Positions 9,082 to 18,022 of a DNA stretch of 64,000 bases are shown piece after piece; positions within the stretch are counted from its first letter, which is position 1; each line of letters starts with the position of its first letter. The stretch is from GCA-001856825 sp038729485 (lineage in GTDB: Archaea; Thermoplasmatota; Thermoplasmata; Thermoplasmatales; GCA-001856825). The DNA lies in the NCBI GenBank assembly GCA_038729485.1, contig JAVYRX010000003.1:62001-126000 (forward strand), written 5' to 3'. Below the pieces are notes generated by a model that was not told the origin of the DNA, did no database searches, and worked only from the letters and a program-made list of their open reading frames with translations. Made by a program: the position numbers and the translations under genes.

Positions 9082-10767
9082 GTGAAGGGAACAATCTCTT
9101 TTGCGGAAATCCATGCAATTGCAGATTTTCTTTCTAGATATAAGGGAGGCTACATAGAGAAGAACTACATGGGGGATCAGGGATTTTCATTTAAGTTCAG
9201 AAAAGGCGGAATGAGCTCTATATACCTACACTTCATGCAAGGCAAATTCATATTCCTTGATGAAGTGAACAGGGTTGAGGGAAAAAAGAACTTCCTTCCG
9301 CTGGAAAATTCTCAGATAAAAGAGGTAGCTCAAATTGGCACAGACCGTATCCTACACATTGAAGGAAATAAATCGCTTGTCATAGAGATGATGGGAGGGG
9401 GGAACGTCTTCGTCCTCGATGGAAAAGTTATAGAATTCTGCAGAAGGGACATAAGAAGGAACGGAAAGCTACTTAAAAAAGGCGAAGAATACGAGCTACC
9501 TGAATACATTGACATAAGATCCGGATCATTTAATCCAGAGAGCACTATAATGAAGTCGTCTGGGGACCCAGTGAGGACTTTAGCAGTAAAATTTGGTCTC
9601 TCAAAATATGCGGAAGAGGTTATCTGCGCACTAGGAGGCAAAGTGAATGACAATCAAGAGCTCATTACAAAAATAGAGCCAATCATGGAGCTAGTAAGCA
9701 ACATTTTCACAAGTGCATCGGAAGGGAAGATATATGCGTACGACGATGAATTTTTCGTGTGGAAGAGCTTCTGCAGGAAAAGTGAGCCAGAGATCCTGAA
9801 CGTGGAAAATGGTCTATCCAAGCTTTATTTTGATTCAGGCACTGCTCTTTCCAGGACTGAGGCCGTGCAGAGAAACGTTGAAAGGATGAGAGAGGAGATG
9901 GAGCATCTCAAGGTCGTTGGGGAATATATCATGAGGCATTTGCCGCAGATAGACAGGATACTTTTAAATTTCAACAATCTGGAAGAAAATTATGAGGTTG
10001 ATTTTGAAAAAGGAACTATAAATTTCGAAGATGAAGGTATTGAGATCTCGTTGAAGATCGGGAGAACGGCCGGCGAAAATGCTAACGAGTATTTCGATGC
10101 AAGCAAAAAGATAAAGGAAAAGCTGTCTAGAGTTAGGGTTTATGAGGAAAAGGTCGTTAAGGAAAGGAAGGAAGTTAGAAGGGTATTTTCAAACTACAGG
10201 TGGTTTTTAAACAGCGATGGTAACCTCGTTCTTTCTGGAAAAGATGCCCCGACAAATGATTCTGTAGTGAAGAAATATCTGGGCGATAAGGATCTATATT
10301 TTCACGCTGACATTCATGGGGCCCCGTCTGTTGTCCTTAGGGTTTCGTCTCCCGTAACTGAAATGGGCATAGGGGAGACGGCAATTTTTGCATGGTGCAT
10401 GTCAAAAGCCTGGTCATCCAAGATTGGAAACGGAGCGGTATATTACGTTACCAGAAGCCAGGTGAGCAAGACTCCGGAGTCAGGAGAGTATTTGGCGCGT
10501 GGTGCCTGGATCATAAGGGGGAAGAAAAATTACATTTCCCATCTCTCACTAGAATTGGCGATAGGATTTCAGAGATATGAAAACAGAGAATATGTTGTTT
10601 CTGCTCCGGTATCTGCCATTAAGGGTAAAAAGGTGCTGATACATCCGGGAGAAGCCAAGGAGAAAGAAGTTTCAGAAATTGCCGAATTTCTTAAGGTGGA
10701 AAAAGAAGCAATATACCCCGTTCTTCCACCAGGAGGAATTTCCATCGTTGAGAAAGTTGAAAATTAG
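9082..10767 (+). CDS. NFACT family ribosome quality-control protein (Rqc2/RqcH homologue)
   Basis: 561-residue protein with the NFACT order: N-terminal NFACT-N domain (about residues 1-175), helix-hairpin-helix-like region, long charged coiled coil (about 245-365) and an NFACT-R domain from about residue 370 (YRWFLNSDGNLVLSGKDA, then DLYFHADIHGAPS). Family members bind split large ribosomal subunits carrying stalled nascent chains and recruit tRNA for C-terminal tailing. The start is GTG immediately after the upstream TAA, with GGAGGT about ten bases before it. The last bases overlap the convergent MFS gene. Confidence 0.88.
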   Translation: MKGTISFAEIHAIADFLSRYKGGYIEKNYMGDQGFSFKFRKGGMSSIYLHFMQGKFIFLDEVNRVEGKKNFLPLENSQIKEVAQIGTDRILHIEGNKSLVIEMMGGGNVFVLDGKVIEFCRRDIRRNGKLLKKGEEYELPEYIDIRSGSFNPESTIMKSSGDPVRTLAVKFGLSKYAEEVICALGGKVNDNQELITKIEPIMELVSNIFTSASEGKIYAYDDEFFVWKSFCRKSEPEILNVENGLSKLYFDSGTALSRTEAVQRNVERMREEMEHLKVVGEYIMRHLPQIDRILLNFNNLEENYEVDFEKGTINFEDEGIEISLKIGRTAGENANEYFDASKKIKEKLSRVRVYEEKVVKERKEVRRVFSNYRWFLNSDGNLVLSGKDAPTNDSVVKKYLGDKDLYFHADIHGAPSVVLRVSSPVTEMGIGETAIFAWCMSKAWSSKIGNGAVYYVTRSQVSKTPESGEYLARGAWIIRGKKNYISHLSLELAIGFQRYENREYVVSAPVSAIKGKKVLIHPGEAKEKEVSEIAEFLKVEKEAIYPVLPPGGISIVEKVEN

Positions 10768-11951
10768 TAAGCCCACTTATTTTTGGTCATCGGCACTGCA
10801 GCTGCCAGGGCAACACATATTATTGCAATGCCTGCCCATAGAATAAACGGTTTATCGAATAGGAAAGAGAGCATCGCCTCGTATGCAATAGGTGAGATCG
10901 GACTAATGAAATTGTTGAGAAGAGAGAATCCGCCATAATACTCACCCCTCCTGTTTTCAGGAGCTATTCTACCTATTATGGAATTCATGGGTGGAGAGAC
11001 GACATTCTCTCCAATTGTGAGGAAGATAACATCAACGAACAAGAGAGGTATATTTGTGGTTAGGCCAAAAATTAGGAAGGTCACTGCATAAATGACGAGT
11101 CCTATTGATACCCTGCTCATGTCCTGAAATTTATAGAACAATCTATTGACAGGAAGTTGAAGTGTTACAACGATTACCCCATTCGTGGCGAAAAGGAGGC
11201 CTATTAAGGTAGTGGAGATTCCGTCTACTCGTGAGAAAAATTGCGGAAGTATGTATGCCCACGGACCCATTGAAAAAAATGCCAACGAAAGTATTACGGA
11301 AATAAATAAGAACCTCCTGTCACCTCTGGGGAAAGAAATCATGCTTTTTCCCCTTGACACGTTCTCCTCCTTGTACTTGACAAACCTGTAAAATAACACA
11401 AGGCCGAAGAATTCAAGCACCATGGGTATCAGGGGAAGGATTGAATAGTTGAAGGAGACCACGTACCCTGATATAGCTGGCCCAAGCGAAAAGCCTACAT
11501 TTGCTCCTATTCTGGTCAGACTGAATGCGTCTATTCTATCTATGTCGAGTGTTGTATCTGTAATTATTACCATGTCCGTCACGGATTGCAGTGTGGCAAC
11601 AGCGGAAAATAGGACAAAAGTAAGATAAACTACATACTGAGAAAGGCTAAAGTACATGCCTATGAACATCACCAGAAATAGGAGTGACATCGCAGGGGGG
11701 AGGATAAGTGCTACCCTTCTTCTGCCAATGCTATCTATTAGGTTTCCTCCAAATAAACTGGCTGGGATAGCAGCGACGGATGACAGGAGGAAAAGAATTC
11801 CAACGTCCAGGTAACTGCTCCCCTTGTCAAGAAGATAGATTGGAATGAAGACCCATATACCGGATCTCCCCATAAGTCTCAGAAGCTCCGCTATGGAGAC
11901 CGTTTGTACTATCCTATTCTTAGCGACATCCTTGGAGATTGGTAGGAGCAT
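10764..11951 (-). CDS. Major facilitator superfamily transporter
   Basis: 395-residue protein with about 12 hydrophobic segments. The loop between the second and third segments reads GGNLIDSIGRRRVALI, a match to the MFS motif GxLaDrxGrrxxl, and a second weaker copy is expected after segment eight. Layout is close to the drug/H+ antiporter-like families, but the substrate cannot be read from sequence. The 3' end overlaps the NFACT gene by four bases on the opposite strand. It is on the same strand as another MFS gene 54 bases upstream; the gap is AT-rich (TTTAAATATAATTA near 11980-11995) and could hold its own promoter. Confidence 0.8.
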   Translation of the reverse strand: MLLPISKDVAKNRIVQTVSIAELLRLMGRSGIWVFIPIYLLDKGSSYLDVGILFLLSSVAAIPASLFGGNLIDSIGRRRVALILPPAMSLLFLVMFIGMYFSLSQYVVYLTFVLFSAVATLQSVTDMVIITDTTLDIDRIDAFSLTRIGANVGFSLGPAISGYVVSFNYSILPLIPMVLEFFGLVLFYRFVKYKEENVSRGKSMISFPRGDRRFLFISVILSLAFFSMGPWAYILPQFFSRVDGISTTLIGLLFATNGVIVVTLQLPVNRLFYKFQDMSRVSIGLVIYAVTFLIFGLTTNIPLLFVDVIFLTIGENVVSPPMNSIIGRIAPENRRGEYYGGFSLLNNFISPISPIAYEAMLSFLFDKPFILWAGIAIICVALAAAVPMTKNKWAY

Positions 11952-12005
11952 TTGTTCAGGTTAGGCGTTTTTTGGAGATAAATAATTATATTTAAAAAAA
12001 AGAGA

Positions 12006-13346
12006 TTATTTCTTGCCAGGCATTCCGTCGCCCTTGCTGCCGGCCGCTTTATCTAGTCCCGCTAGGCTCATTGACCTTGTCTCAAATCCCTTCGTGTACC
12101 AAAGTGCAGTCATTGAAAGAGAGAGAACAAATATCAGCATGACGATGGACGATGTTACTATAAATGGCATAGTTCTGAATGTGAGAAGGCCAATTATGAT
12201 CCCTGCTCCAACCCAAACAGAGAAACGAACTATTGACATGTATATGCCCCTTCTTCTTGTAGGGAATAGTTCAGGCTCCAGCATGCCTCTAGCGGCCCAC
12301 GTAAGCTCCCCCGGAATGAAGAGAATTGTCATTATAGCCACCAGCAGCAGTCCAGCGGTAGAGCCTGTAGCCATTTCCACACCCATGAGTATTGCCCAGA
12401 ATGCGACGAGAACTCCGTAAGAGAAGAGGGTGAACTTTTTCCTCGCAACTCTCTCCGCAAATGCCAGGCCGAAGACAACGCCTACGACTGCCATTGTAAG
12501 TCCTCCTATGACTGGTATCATTGTTGCCAGGCTCAATTGGAAATAGCTATATCCTACGCCATAGGAGAAATAGACAAAGGCAACATCCTGTGCTATGCCT
12601 ATTATTATTAAAATTAGAAATCTGCTTGGAATTCCCATAGAGGGCCTTACAAGGTCAGCATTTCCATCCTGGATCTGCCAGGCATCTTCAACATCCATAT
12701 TCGCCAGGCCCGTTACCGCTCTCCACGGAGCTGACTCATTGACAAACACCCATGCAACCGCTAGTGCTATAAGCGGGGCTACAAACAGAATTGCTATTGC
12801 GGTTTGTGTAATGGCAGCAGACAGATGAAGGAAGAGCGGTATGAACGTTATTGCAACGCCAACATTACCAAAGTTCTGAACTATAACCAAGGACCTTCCC
12901 CTAAGCCTTGCGGGAACCGCCTCGGCTATCATTGAAAGCACCGGGGTTTCTAGCCCTATTGCGGCCATTCCTATTAAAATAAACGATACAATCAATGCGT
13001 ACAACGATTTTGACCAGAAATAGAAGATAATAATTCCCAGCAATATCATTGCCGTTGTTATCATGAAAGAACCCTTTCTGCCAATCCTGTCAGCTAGAGC
13101 ACCAGAGAAAAGAGCTCCAACCCCCCCAGCTATATATGGAAGACTCAAACCAAGGAACGCATAGTTAGATGGCAACACCCCGCCAATCGCAGAAACTGGA
13201 CCGTAGCTTTCTGCAACGCCATAAACGAGCATGCCCATGGCAAGGGCCACAAAAACAGCCCATGGAAAATGAGGGTTTCCTGGCCTATATGAACTAGTCA
13301 CAACGTTCCCCTGAGATGGAACGTCTTTAATACCAGCTTGGACCAT
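12006..13346 (-). CDS. Major facilitator superfamily transporter (sugar/metabolite:H+ type)
   Basis: 446-residue MFS protein with about 12 membrane helices. ADRIGRKGSFM after the second helix is the family motif; the region PARLRGRSLVI after the fourth helix and LFPTRRRGIYMS after the tenth resemble the metabolite:H+ symporter branch, where the conserved motif is PxxxRG. The N-terminal 25 residues are hydrophilic and cytoplasmic, and the C-terminal tail (about 30 residues) is also hydrophilic. The substrate is unknown. It is divergent from the ABC ATPase-phosphoribosyltransferase gene with 138 bases between them. Confidence 0.8.
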   Translation of the reverse strand: MVQAGIKDVPSQGNVVTSSYRPGNPHFPWAVFVALAMGMLVYGVAESYGPVSAIGGVLPSNYAFLGLSLPYIAGGVGALFSGALADRIGRKGSFMITTAMILLGIIIFYFWSKSLYALIVSFILIGMAAIGLETPVLSMIAEAVPARLRGRSLVIVQNFGNVGVAITFIPLFLHLSAAITQTAIAILFVAPLIALAVAWVFVNESAPWRAVTGLANMDVEDAWQIQDGNADLVRPSMGIPSRFLILIIIGIAQDVAFVYFSYGVGYSYFQLSLATMIPVIGGLTMAVVGVVFGLAFAERVARKKFTLFSYGVLVAFWAILMGVEMATGSTAGLLLVAIMTILFIPGELTWAARGMLEPELFPTRRRGIYMSIVRFSVWVGAGIIIGLLTFRTMPFIVTSSIVMLIFVLSLSMTALWYTKGFETRSMSLAGLDKAAGSKGDGMPGKK

Positions 13347-13484
13347 TACATTCGTATTATCTTCTCAATAAATACGTTTTTGTTAATTCTTTGTTGCATT
13401 GATCGTAGTAATTTTTACAAGGTAAATGACTTATCCTCAATTTCCATAACAATATTAATCTAGGGGAGATTTACAGACCGAGAT

Positions 13485-15734
13485 ATGAAGTATGCAGTTA
13501 AAATTTCAAACTTATTCTGGAGATTTCCTAACGTGACAGGCATAAGGAAGGAATATGCACTTAAAAATATAAATATTAGAATAGATAAGGGGGAAACTTA
13601 TGGCATAACGGGCCCAACGGGTTCTGGTAAGACTACGCTTTGTTACTTTATAGCCGGACTTATTCCTCACAACATCCAGATACCGGAAGGCGAAACCCCC
13701 CTGTATGTAAGAGGAAGCATTTCAATTATGGGAAAGAGATCTTTGTGGCTTTCAAGAAAGGGAGGAAAGGAAGAACTGTTGACGTCAGATCTCCCGAAAA
13801 GCAGCGTAGGATTTGTAAGACAAGACATAGAAAGCCATTTCAGTGGGGTTCCAACATTAACGGAACTTAAGGAAAATCTCCTCAGGATTGGCCTTAAAGG
13901 GGAAGAAGCAGAAGAAAGCATAAATCGCGCCTTAAATCTTGTTAAGATTGATCCTCTTTCTCAAAAGGTTCTCGACGTGCCTCCGTCTAAGCTGTCAGCG
14001 GGAGAAAAGCAGAGATTAGCAATAGCAGGATGCATCGCTATGAAGCCAGACATTCTAATACTGGATGAGCCTACGTCAGATCTTGATCCCGCAAGTAGAC
14101 AGCAGGTAATTGAAGCAATTTCTTCGCTGAAGCAAAGCGGTGACATGACGATAATCCTGGTTGAACAGGACAATGACCTACTTAGAAGTCTCGCAGACAG
14201 AGTCGCAATAATGAACAACGGGGAGGTGGTTGCAGAGGGCCCGCCTGAGAAACTATTCTCCAGGGACGACCTTAGATATTATTTTCAATCGCCAGAATTA
14301 ACAGAGATCATTGGCACTGGTCGTGAAATAGAGGAAAGGATAAAATCTGTGGGCGCCGAAGGCTTCAAGGTCAAAAGATCAAGGATGGAAAAAGGAGCAG
14401 TTGTGATGAAAACTGACAGCCTAGAATATCGTTATGAGGACGGGACAAAAGCGGTTGATGATGTTTCTCTGAAGATTCGTAAGGGGGAATTTCTTGCGCT
14501 AGTTGGAGCAAATGGATCAGGAAAGAGTACGTTTTCTAAAATAGTTTCGGGAAAGCTTTCCGGATGGTCTGGAAGCATTAGCATTAACGGATCCAACGTA
14601 TCTTCAAACAGAGAGTTATTCGGTCTAGTCGGCTATGTTTATCAGAATCCAGATCAGCAGGTCCTGGGAGGGAAATCCATAGACGTCATATACTCAGGGC
14701 TCCCCAAAATGAAGGAAGGAAAAGCTACAAAGGAAATGGCCCTGGATGTTCTTGCGAGAGTTAACTTAAAAGACAAAGCGACGGAAGACATCAATTCTCT
14801 AAGCAGGGGAGAAAAGAGAAGGCTTGCTATAGCTTCCGTTCTTGTTTCGAAGCCTGAGATTCTAATAGTGGATGAACCGGCAACTGGCCAGGATTACAAA
14901 GGAGCTTCAGAAATAATGGATCTCCTGACCGAATTGAACGGTAGCGGAGTTACGGTACTGATTATAACGCACGATATGAGGCTTGTAGCCGAATACACCA
15001 GAAGGGTCATAGTAATGAAAAAAGGGAAAGTGGTATTCGATGGTAGCCCCGAAAGACTGTTCCAGGACGACATTCTGATGAAAGATTCAAGTCTTGTTCC
15101 GCCACAGCTAGTAAGGATATCCAGACGGCTCAGGGATTCGGGCGTAATAGGAGATATACTCCTGAACGCAAAGGAGTGGTTAGAGCTATTTAGGTTCGAA
15201 AGCGAGAAGAAGAAATTTGAGGCCATGAAGTTTCCCGAACTTAAAAGGTACGCAAGGGAACTGGCATCAAAGATTCTTTCGAAATACGGCAGGCCGGATG
15301 GAATCATATACATTGAACGTGGCGGGATGGTTCTAGGCAGGCTGCTCAGCGATTTCCTTTCTGTTAGGCAGGTTTATCCACTGAGGGCCAGTTACTACAC
15401 AGACGATGGAATTCCCATGGCTCACGTGCACGTAGGCACATTTGAATACTCATTATCGGAAAATGATGGCTACTTCCTTTTAGTTGATGACATTGCAGAC
15501 ACAGGAAAGACACTGAAAGCCTCATTTGAAATGTTAAGGGAAAGGACAAACAAGAAAATAGTCACCGCAACTCTTGTGTATAAGCCTCAATCCATATTAA
15601 AGCCTGATGTGTTCGCATACGTAGTCGACAATAATACCTGGATAGTCTTTGATTACGAAGAGACAGAAACGGTGAGACGCTTCATGAGAAAGGGCAACAG
15701 GGAAGGACTTAAGTTCATGAGGGAAAACTTCTGA
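13485..15734 (+). CDS. ECF-type double ABC ATPase fused to a phosphoribosyltransferase
   Basis: 749-residue three-part protein. Domain 1 (about 5-270): Walker A GPTGSGKTT at 43-51, signature LSAGEKQR at 170, Walker B ILILDEPTSDLD near 189. Domain 2 (about 305-540): Walker A GANGSGKST near 341, signature LSRGEKRR near 439, Walker B ILIVDEPATG near 458, H-loop H496. Domain 3 (about 560-749): a type I phosphoribosyltransferase with the PRPP loop LLVDDIADTGKT near 665-676 and an upstream IIYIERGG. The two ATPases resemble EcfA/CbiO pairs that power vitamin, metal or nucleobase uptake. In domain 1 the H-loop histidine is replaced by Q228. No EcfT or substrate-binding membrane subunit is adjacent. 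Base-salvage coupling is inferred. An AT box (ACAATATTAATC) sits 30 bases before the ATG. Confidence 0.85.
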   Translation: MKYAVKISNLFWRFPNVTGIRKEYALKNINIRIDKGETYGITGPTGSGKTTLCYFIAGLIPHNIQIPEGETPLYVRGSISIMGKRSLWLSRKGGKEELLTSDLPKSSVGFVRQDIESHFSGVPTLTELKENLLRIGLKGEEAEESINRALNLVKIDPLSQKVLDVPPSKLSAGEKQRLAIAGCIAMKPDILILDEPTSDLDPASRQQVIEAISSLKQSGDMTIILVEQDNDLLRSLADRVAIMNNGEVVAEGPPEKLFSRDDLRYYFQSPELTEIIGTGREIEERIKSVGAEGFKVKRSRMEKGAVVMKTDSLEYRYEDGTKAVDDVSLKIRKGEFLALVGANGSGKSTFSKIVSGKLSGWSGSISINGSNVSSNRELFGLVGYVYQNPDQQVLGGKSIDVIYSGLPKMKEGKATKEMALDVLARVNLKDKATEDINSLSRGEKRRLAIASVLVSKPEILIVDEPATGQDYKGASEIMDLLTELNGSGVTVLIITHDMRLVAEYTRRVIVMKKGKVVFDGSPERLFQDDILMKDSSLVPPQLVRISRRLRDSGVIGDILLNAKEWLELFRFESEKKKFEAMKFPELKRYARELASKILSKYGRPDGIIYIERGGMVLGRLLSDFLSVRQVYPLRASYYTDDGIPMAHVHVGTFEYSLSENDGYFLLVDDIADTGKTLKASFEMLRERTNKKIVTATLVYKPQSILKPDVFAYVVDNNTWIVFDYEETETVRRFMRKGNREGLKFMRENF

Positions 15735-15791
15735 CTGTTGTTTGGAATTGACAGCGAACAAAGATTAAACGCTATGATTGCATGAAGGTTT

Positions 15792-16682
15792 ATGCCAGAA
15801 CTTAAAGGGATTATTACGCCAACAATAACCCCAATGAAAGGTGATGCGTTGGATTATGATGCTGTGGATTCGCTCATCGAATTTCTGGGAAAAACAGGAG
15901 TCAATGGCATATATCCTATGGGTTCAACCGGCGCATTTCCAATCATATCCGTGGAGCAGCAGGTAAAAGTTCTAGAATATTTCATGGATAAGAAAAAGCC
16001 TAATATGTACTTCCTTGCCGGTGTGGGTAGAAACTCATTCGACGAAACACTTACAATGGGATTATACGCCAAGGAGCTAGGCGTTGATGCGGTATCGATT
16101 GTAACCCCCTACTATCTCAAAGTTTCCCAGGAGGTGCTATTCAGATACTACGAGAGGCTGCTCTCTCAAATAGACATACCCGTGCTGATATACAACATAC
16201 CGCAGAACACAAGCAATAACATCGATTCCGTAACGCTCAAGAAACTTAGAAGCCAGTTCAGTCACCTTCAGGGCATTAAGGACAGCAGCGGAAATCTTTC
16301 AAACTTTTCCTCTCTTTTGTTCAACGCAGATAAGGATTTCAAGGTATTCCAGGGACAGGATGATGTACTTCTTCCCTCACTTGTTATGGGAGCTGCGGGC
16401 GGTATATGCGGAACGTCAAATTTCTCGGATCTCTCTGTCAGAGTATTCAATGCTTTTCAGTCGTCCAATTTCGAATTGGCTAAGAAGCTTCAAGCTGCGC
16501 TCACTGAAATGAAAAGGCTCACCAATTCATACGATTTCCCGCAGGCCCCTTTAGCAGCCTTCGTCGAATTAGTTTATCATAATGCTACTTCGAGCCCATT
16601 CCCGCTTGTGGATCTTGATCAGGAGACGAGAGTTAGCTTCGCAAAAAAAATAGGAGAGGTATTGGCAAAATTAGAAACATAA
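15792..16682 (+). CDS. kdgA: 2-keto-3-deoxygluconate aldolase-like, DapA family
   Basis: 296-residue (beta/alpha)8 class I aldolase of the dihydrodipicolinate synthase/N-acetylneuraminate lyase family. The Schiff-base lysine is K163 in QGIKDSSGN, the catalytic tyrosine is in LIYNIPQNT, and the substrate-binding GSTGAFP motif is in the N-terminal part. In Thermoplasmatales such proteins cleave 2-keto-3-deoxygluconate in the non-phosphorylative Entner-Doudoroff route; true dihydrodipicolinate synthases share the same motifs, and no lysine genes are nearby. The sugar-acid assignment is therefore family knowledge plus context. It stands 57 bases behind the ATPase fusion gene and may be transcribed from its own promoter. 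Confidence 0.72.
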   Translation: MPELKGIITPTITPMKGDALDYDAVDSLIEFLGKTGVNGIYPMGSTGAFPIISVEQQVKVLEYFMDKKKPNMYFLAGVGRNSFDETLTMGLYAKELGVDAVSIVTPYYLKVSQEVLFRYYERLLSQIDIPVLIYNIPQNTSNNIDSVTLKKLRSQFSHLQGIKDSSGNLSNFSSLLFNADKDFKVFQGQDDVLLPSLVMGAAGGICGTSNFSDLSVRVFNAFQSSNFELAKKLQAALTEMKRLTNSYDFPQAPLAAFVELVYHNATSSPFPLVDLDQETRVSFAKKIGEVLAKLET

Positions 16683-16713
16683 CGTATAAGTTAGAGATTT
16701 CCTATACTGACAT

Positions 16714-16980
16714 ATGAAAAATATGGAAAAATTTGGGGACTCTGATAGAGTCGAAGATTTAAGAACACTCAATTGCGGTGAGCCTTATATATACATAAAG
16801 GGCGCTATCAGGCTCGCCTCAAGGGAACTAAAACCAGGGCAGACACTTACCCTGGTTGTTCCAAAGGAAAAGTGGGTTATACAGGATGAAACGTTCAACT
16901 CAATCTTAGAATCGTCTGGTTTTGAGATAGTGGACAGCTCTTACGATCTGAACGTTATTCATAAACTAAGGAAGAAATAG
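16714..16980 (+). CDS. TusA-like small sulfur-carrier family protein
   Basis: 88-residue protein resembling TusA/SirA: an LRTLNCGEPYI segment at the position of the family's LRxLxCPxP motif, followed by an alpha-helix, GQTLTLVV strand and a C-terminal VIHKLRK strand. The single cysteine of the motif is present but CPxP is changed to CGEP. Family members carry persulfide sulfur for tRNA thiolation, molybdenum cofactor or sulfur oxidation. The region ATAAGTTAGAGATT at about 25 bases upstream may be the promoter. It is two bases upstream of the next gene, so likely co-transcribed. Confidence 0.55.
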   Translation: MKNMEKFGDSDRVEDLRTLNCGEPYIYIKGAIRLASRELKPGQTLTLVVPKEKWVIQDETFNSILESSGFEIVDSSYDLNVIHKLRKK

Positions 16981-16982
16981 GT

Positions 16983-17297
16983 ATGAGATGCTTTCTGTTC
17001 ATGATAGGTTTCACTCAATCCGATAGGTCTAACATTTGTGTCGTGGAGGAGAACGTGAAGGCAGCAGTTGAAGAATTTATAAACGTTGATCCTTCGGACA
17101 GATGGACAGTGGAAGATTTGATTTCCAAGTTTGGCAGGAAGGAAGCAATAACCAAAGACGATCAGACCGTAGGGTATATACTCATATCAATACCGGAAAA
17201 AACAGTTGAGATGAGTCTAAGTTACGATGATGGTAAAGGACTGGTGGAAAGTCTCAGAGAAATAGCAGGAAAACAGGGGTATAAGTTGGTTACTTGA
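16983..17297 (+). CDS. Small hypothetical protein downstream of TusA-like gene
   Basis: 104-residue protein with no recognised family. It begins with a hydrophobic FLFMIGF segment, then mixed helix and strand (VKAAVEEFINVDPSDRW, ISKFGRKEAI) and ends YKLVT. It may start at a later in-frame codon, since no ribosome-binding site precedes the ATG at 16983. The stop of the TusA-like gene is two bases before it, and its 3' end overlaps the convergent HAD phosphatase gene by eight bases. Confidence 0.5.
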   Translation: MRCFLFMIGFTQSDRSNICVVEENVKAAVEEFINVDPSDRWTVEDLISKFGRKEAITKDDQTVGYILISIPEKTVEMSLSYDDGKGLVESLREIAGKQGYKLVT

Positions 17298-17913
17298 ACA
17301 TGACAACTAAATCTTGTATCTTTTTTATCTTTAGGTACTCCCATCCACTCGTTAGTTCGTCTTCCTTTCCCAAACCATAAGATGCCCAAACAGCCCTTAT
17401 TCCTGACTCCAAAGCGCTTTTGACATCTTCAGCTCTGTCGCCTATGTAGTAGATGTTCTTACGTTCAATTCCAGATTCCTGTGCTATCAAGTTTAGCCCG
17501 TGTGTTTTACTCTGAATTGGCCTGTCCCCGCAAACTATATATTTGAACGATACGCCACTGAAGAATGCCTTGATGATTTCTTCAGTAAGTTTGAAATCTT
17601 TTAGGGTCAAAATGCCCAAGATGTTTGATTTCTGGAGTTTTAACATTGCCTCTCTAGCCCCATCCACGGGCCTTGTATCTTTAGCAAACGTGGAAAGGTA
17701 GCAAGCCCTATATTCCTCCAGAATCCTACTTACATCTTCTTTTCTAACGCCTCTAGCTACAAGCGCTTGAGACAATTTCAATACGCCAATAAATTCCGAT
17801 ATGTCATCAATCTCGTATCCGAACTTCGAAGATGCCTCTATTAAACATCTCGTTATAGATCTTACGGAATCTATGATAGTACCGTCAACATCAAATACGA
17901 GGAGATTTTTCAC
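17290..17913 (-). CDS. HAD superfamily phosphatase (PGP-like)
   Basis: HAD-type hydrolase: nucleophile motif FDVDGTIIDS, motif II threonine in LGILTLKDFK, conserved lysine in the cap-to-core region and motif IV in YIGDRAEDVKSA. The alpha-helical cap between motifs I and II is the small phosphoglycolate-phosphatase type. A longer open frame runs from an ATG at 17976, but the GTG at 17913 places the catalytic aspartate near residue 8, as usual for the family, and an AGGAGG sequence abuts it; the 21 extra residues of the longer form are not HAD-like. Substrate unknown. Confidence 0.75.
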   Translation of the reverse strand: MKNLLVFDVDGTIIDSVRSITRCLIEASSKFGYEIDDISEFIGVLKLSQALVARGVRKEDVSRILEEYRACYLSTFAKDTRPVDGAREAMLKLQKSNILGILTLKDFKLTEEIIKAFFSGVSFKYIVCGDRPIQSKTHGLNLIAQESGIERKNIYYIGDRAEDVKSALESGIRAVWASYGLGKEDELTSGWEYLKIKKIQDLVVMFK

Positions 17914-18022
17914 CCTCCTGAATATTGCGTCTTGTAAAATAATTTGCCTAAATGTGGGTTGCAATACGTTGTACATAAAGATTATTAACTTTACTATAAT
18001 AACCTAAAAAGGTGAACGTAAA

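Noticed and set aside
12013..12420. Plus-strand frame inside the MFS gene
   Set aside because: Shadow frame of the MFS transporter, which has clear helices and motifs on the minus strand.
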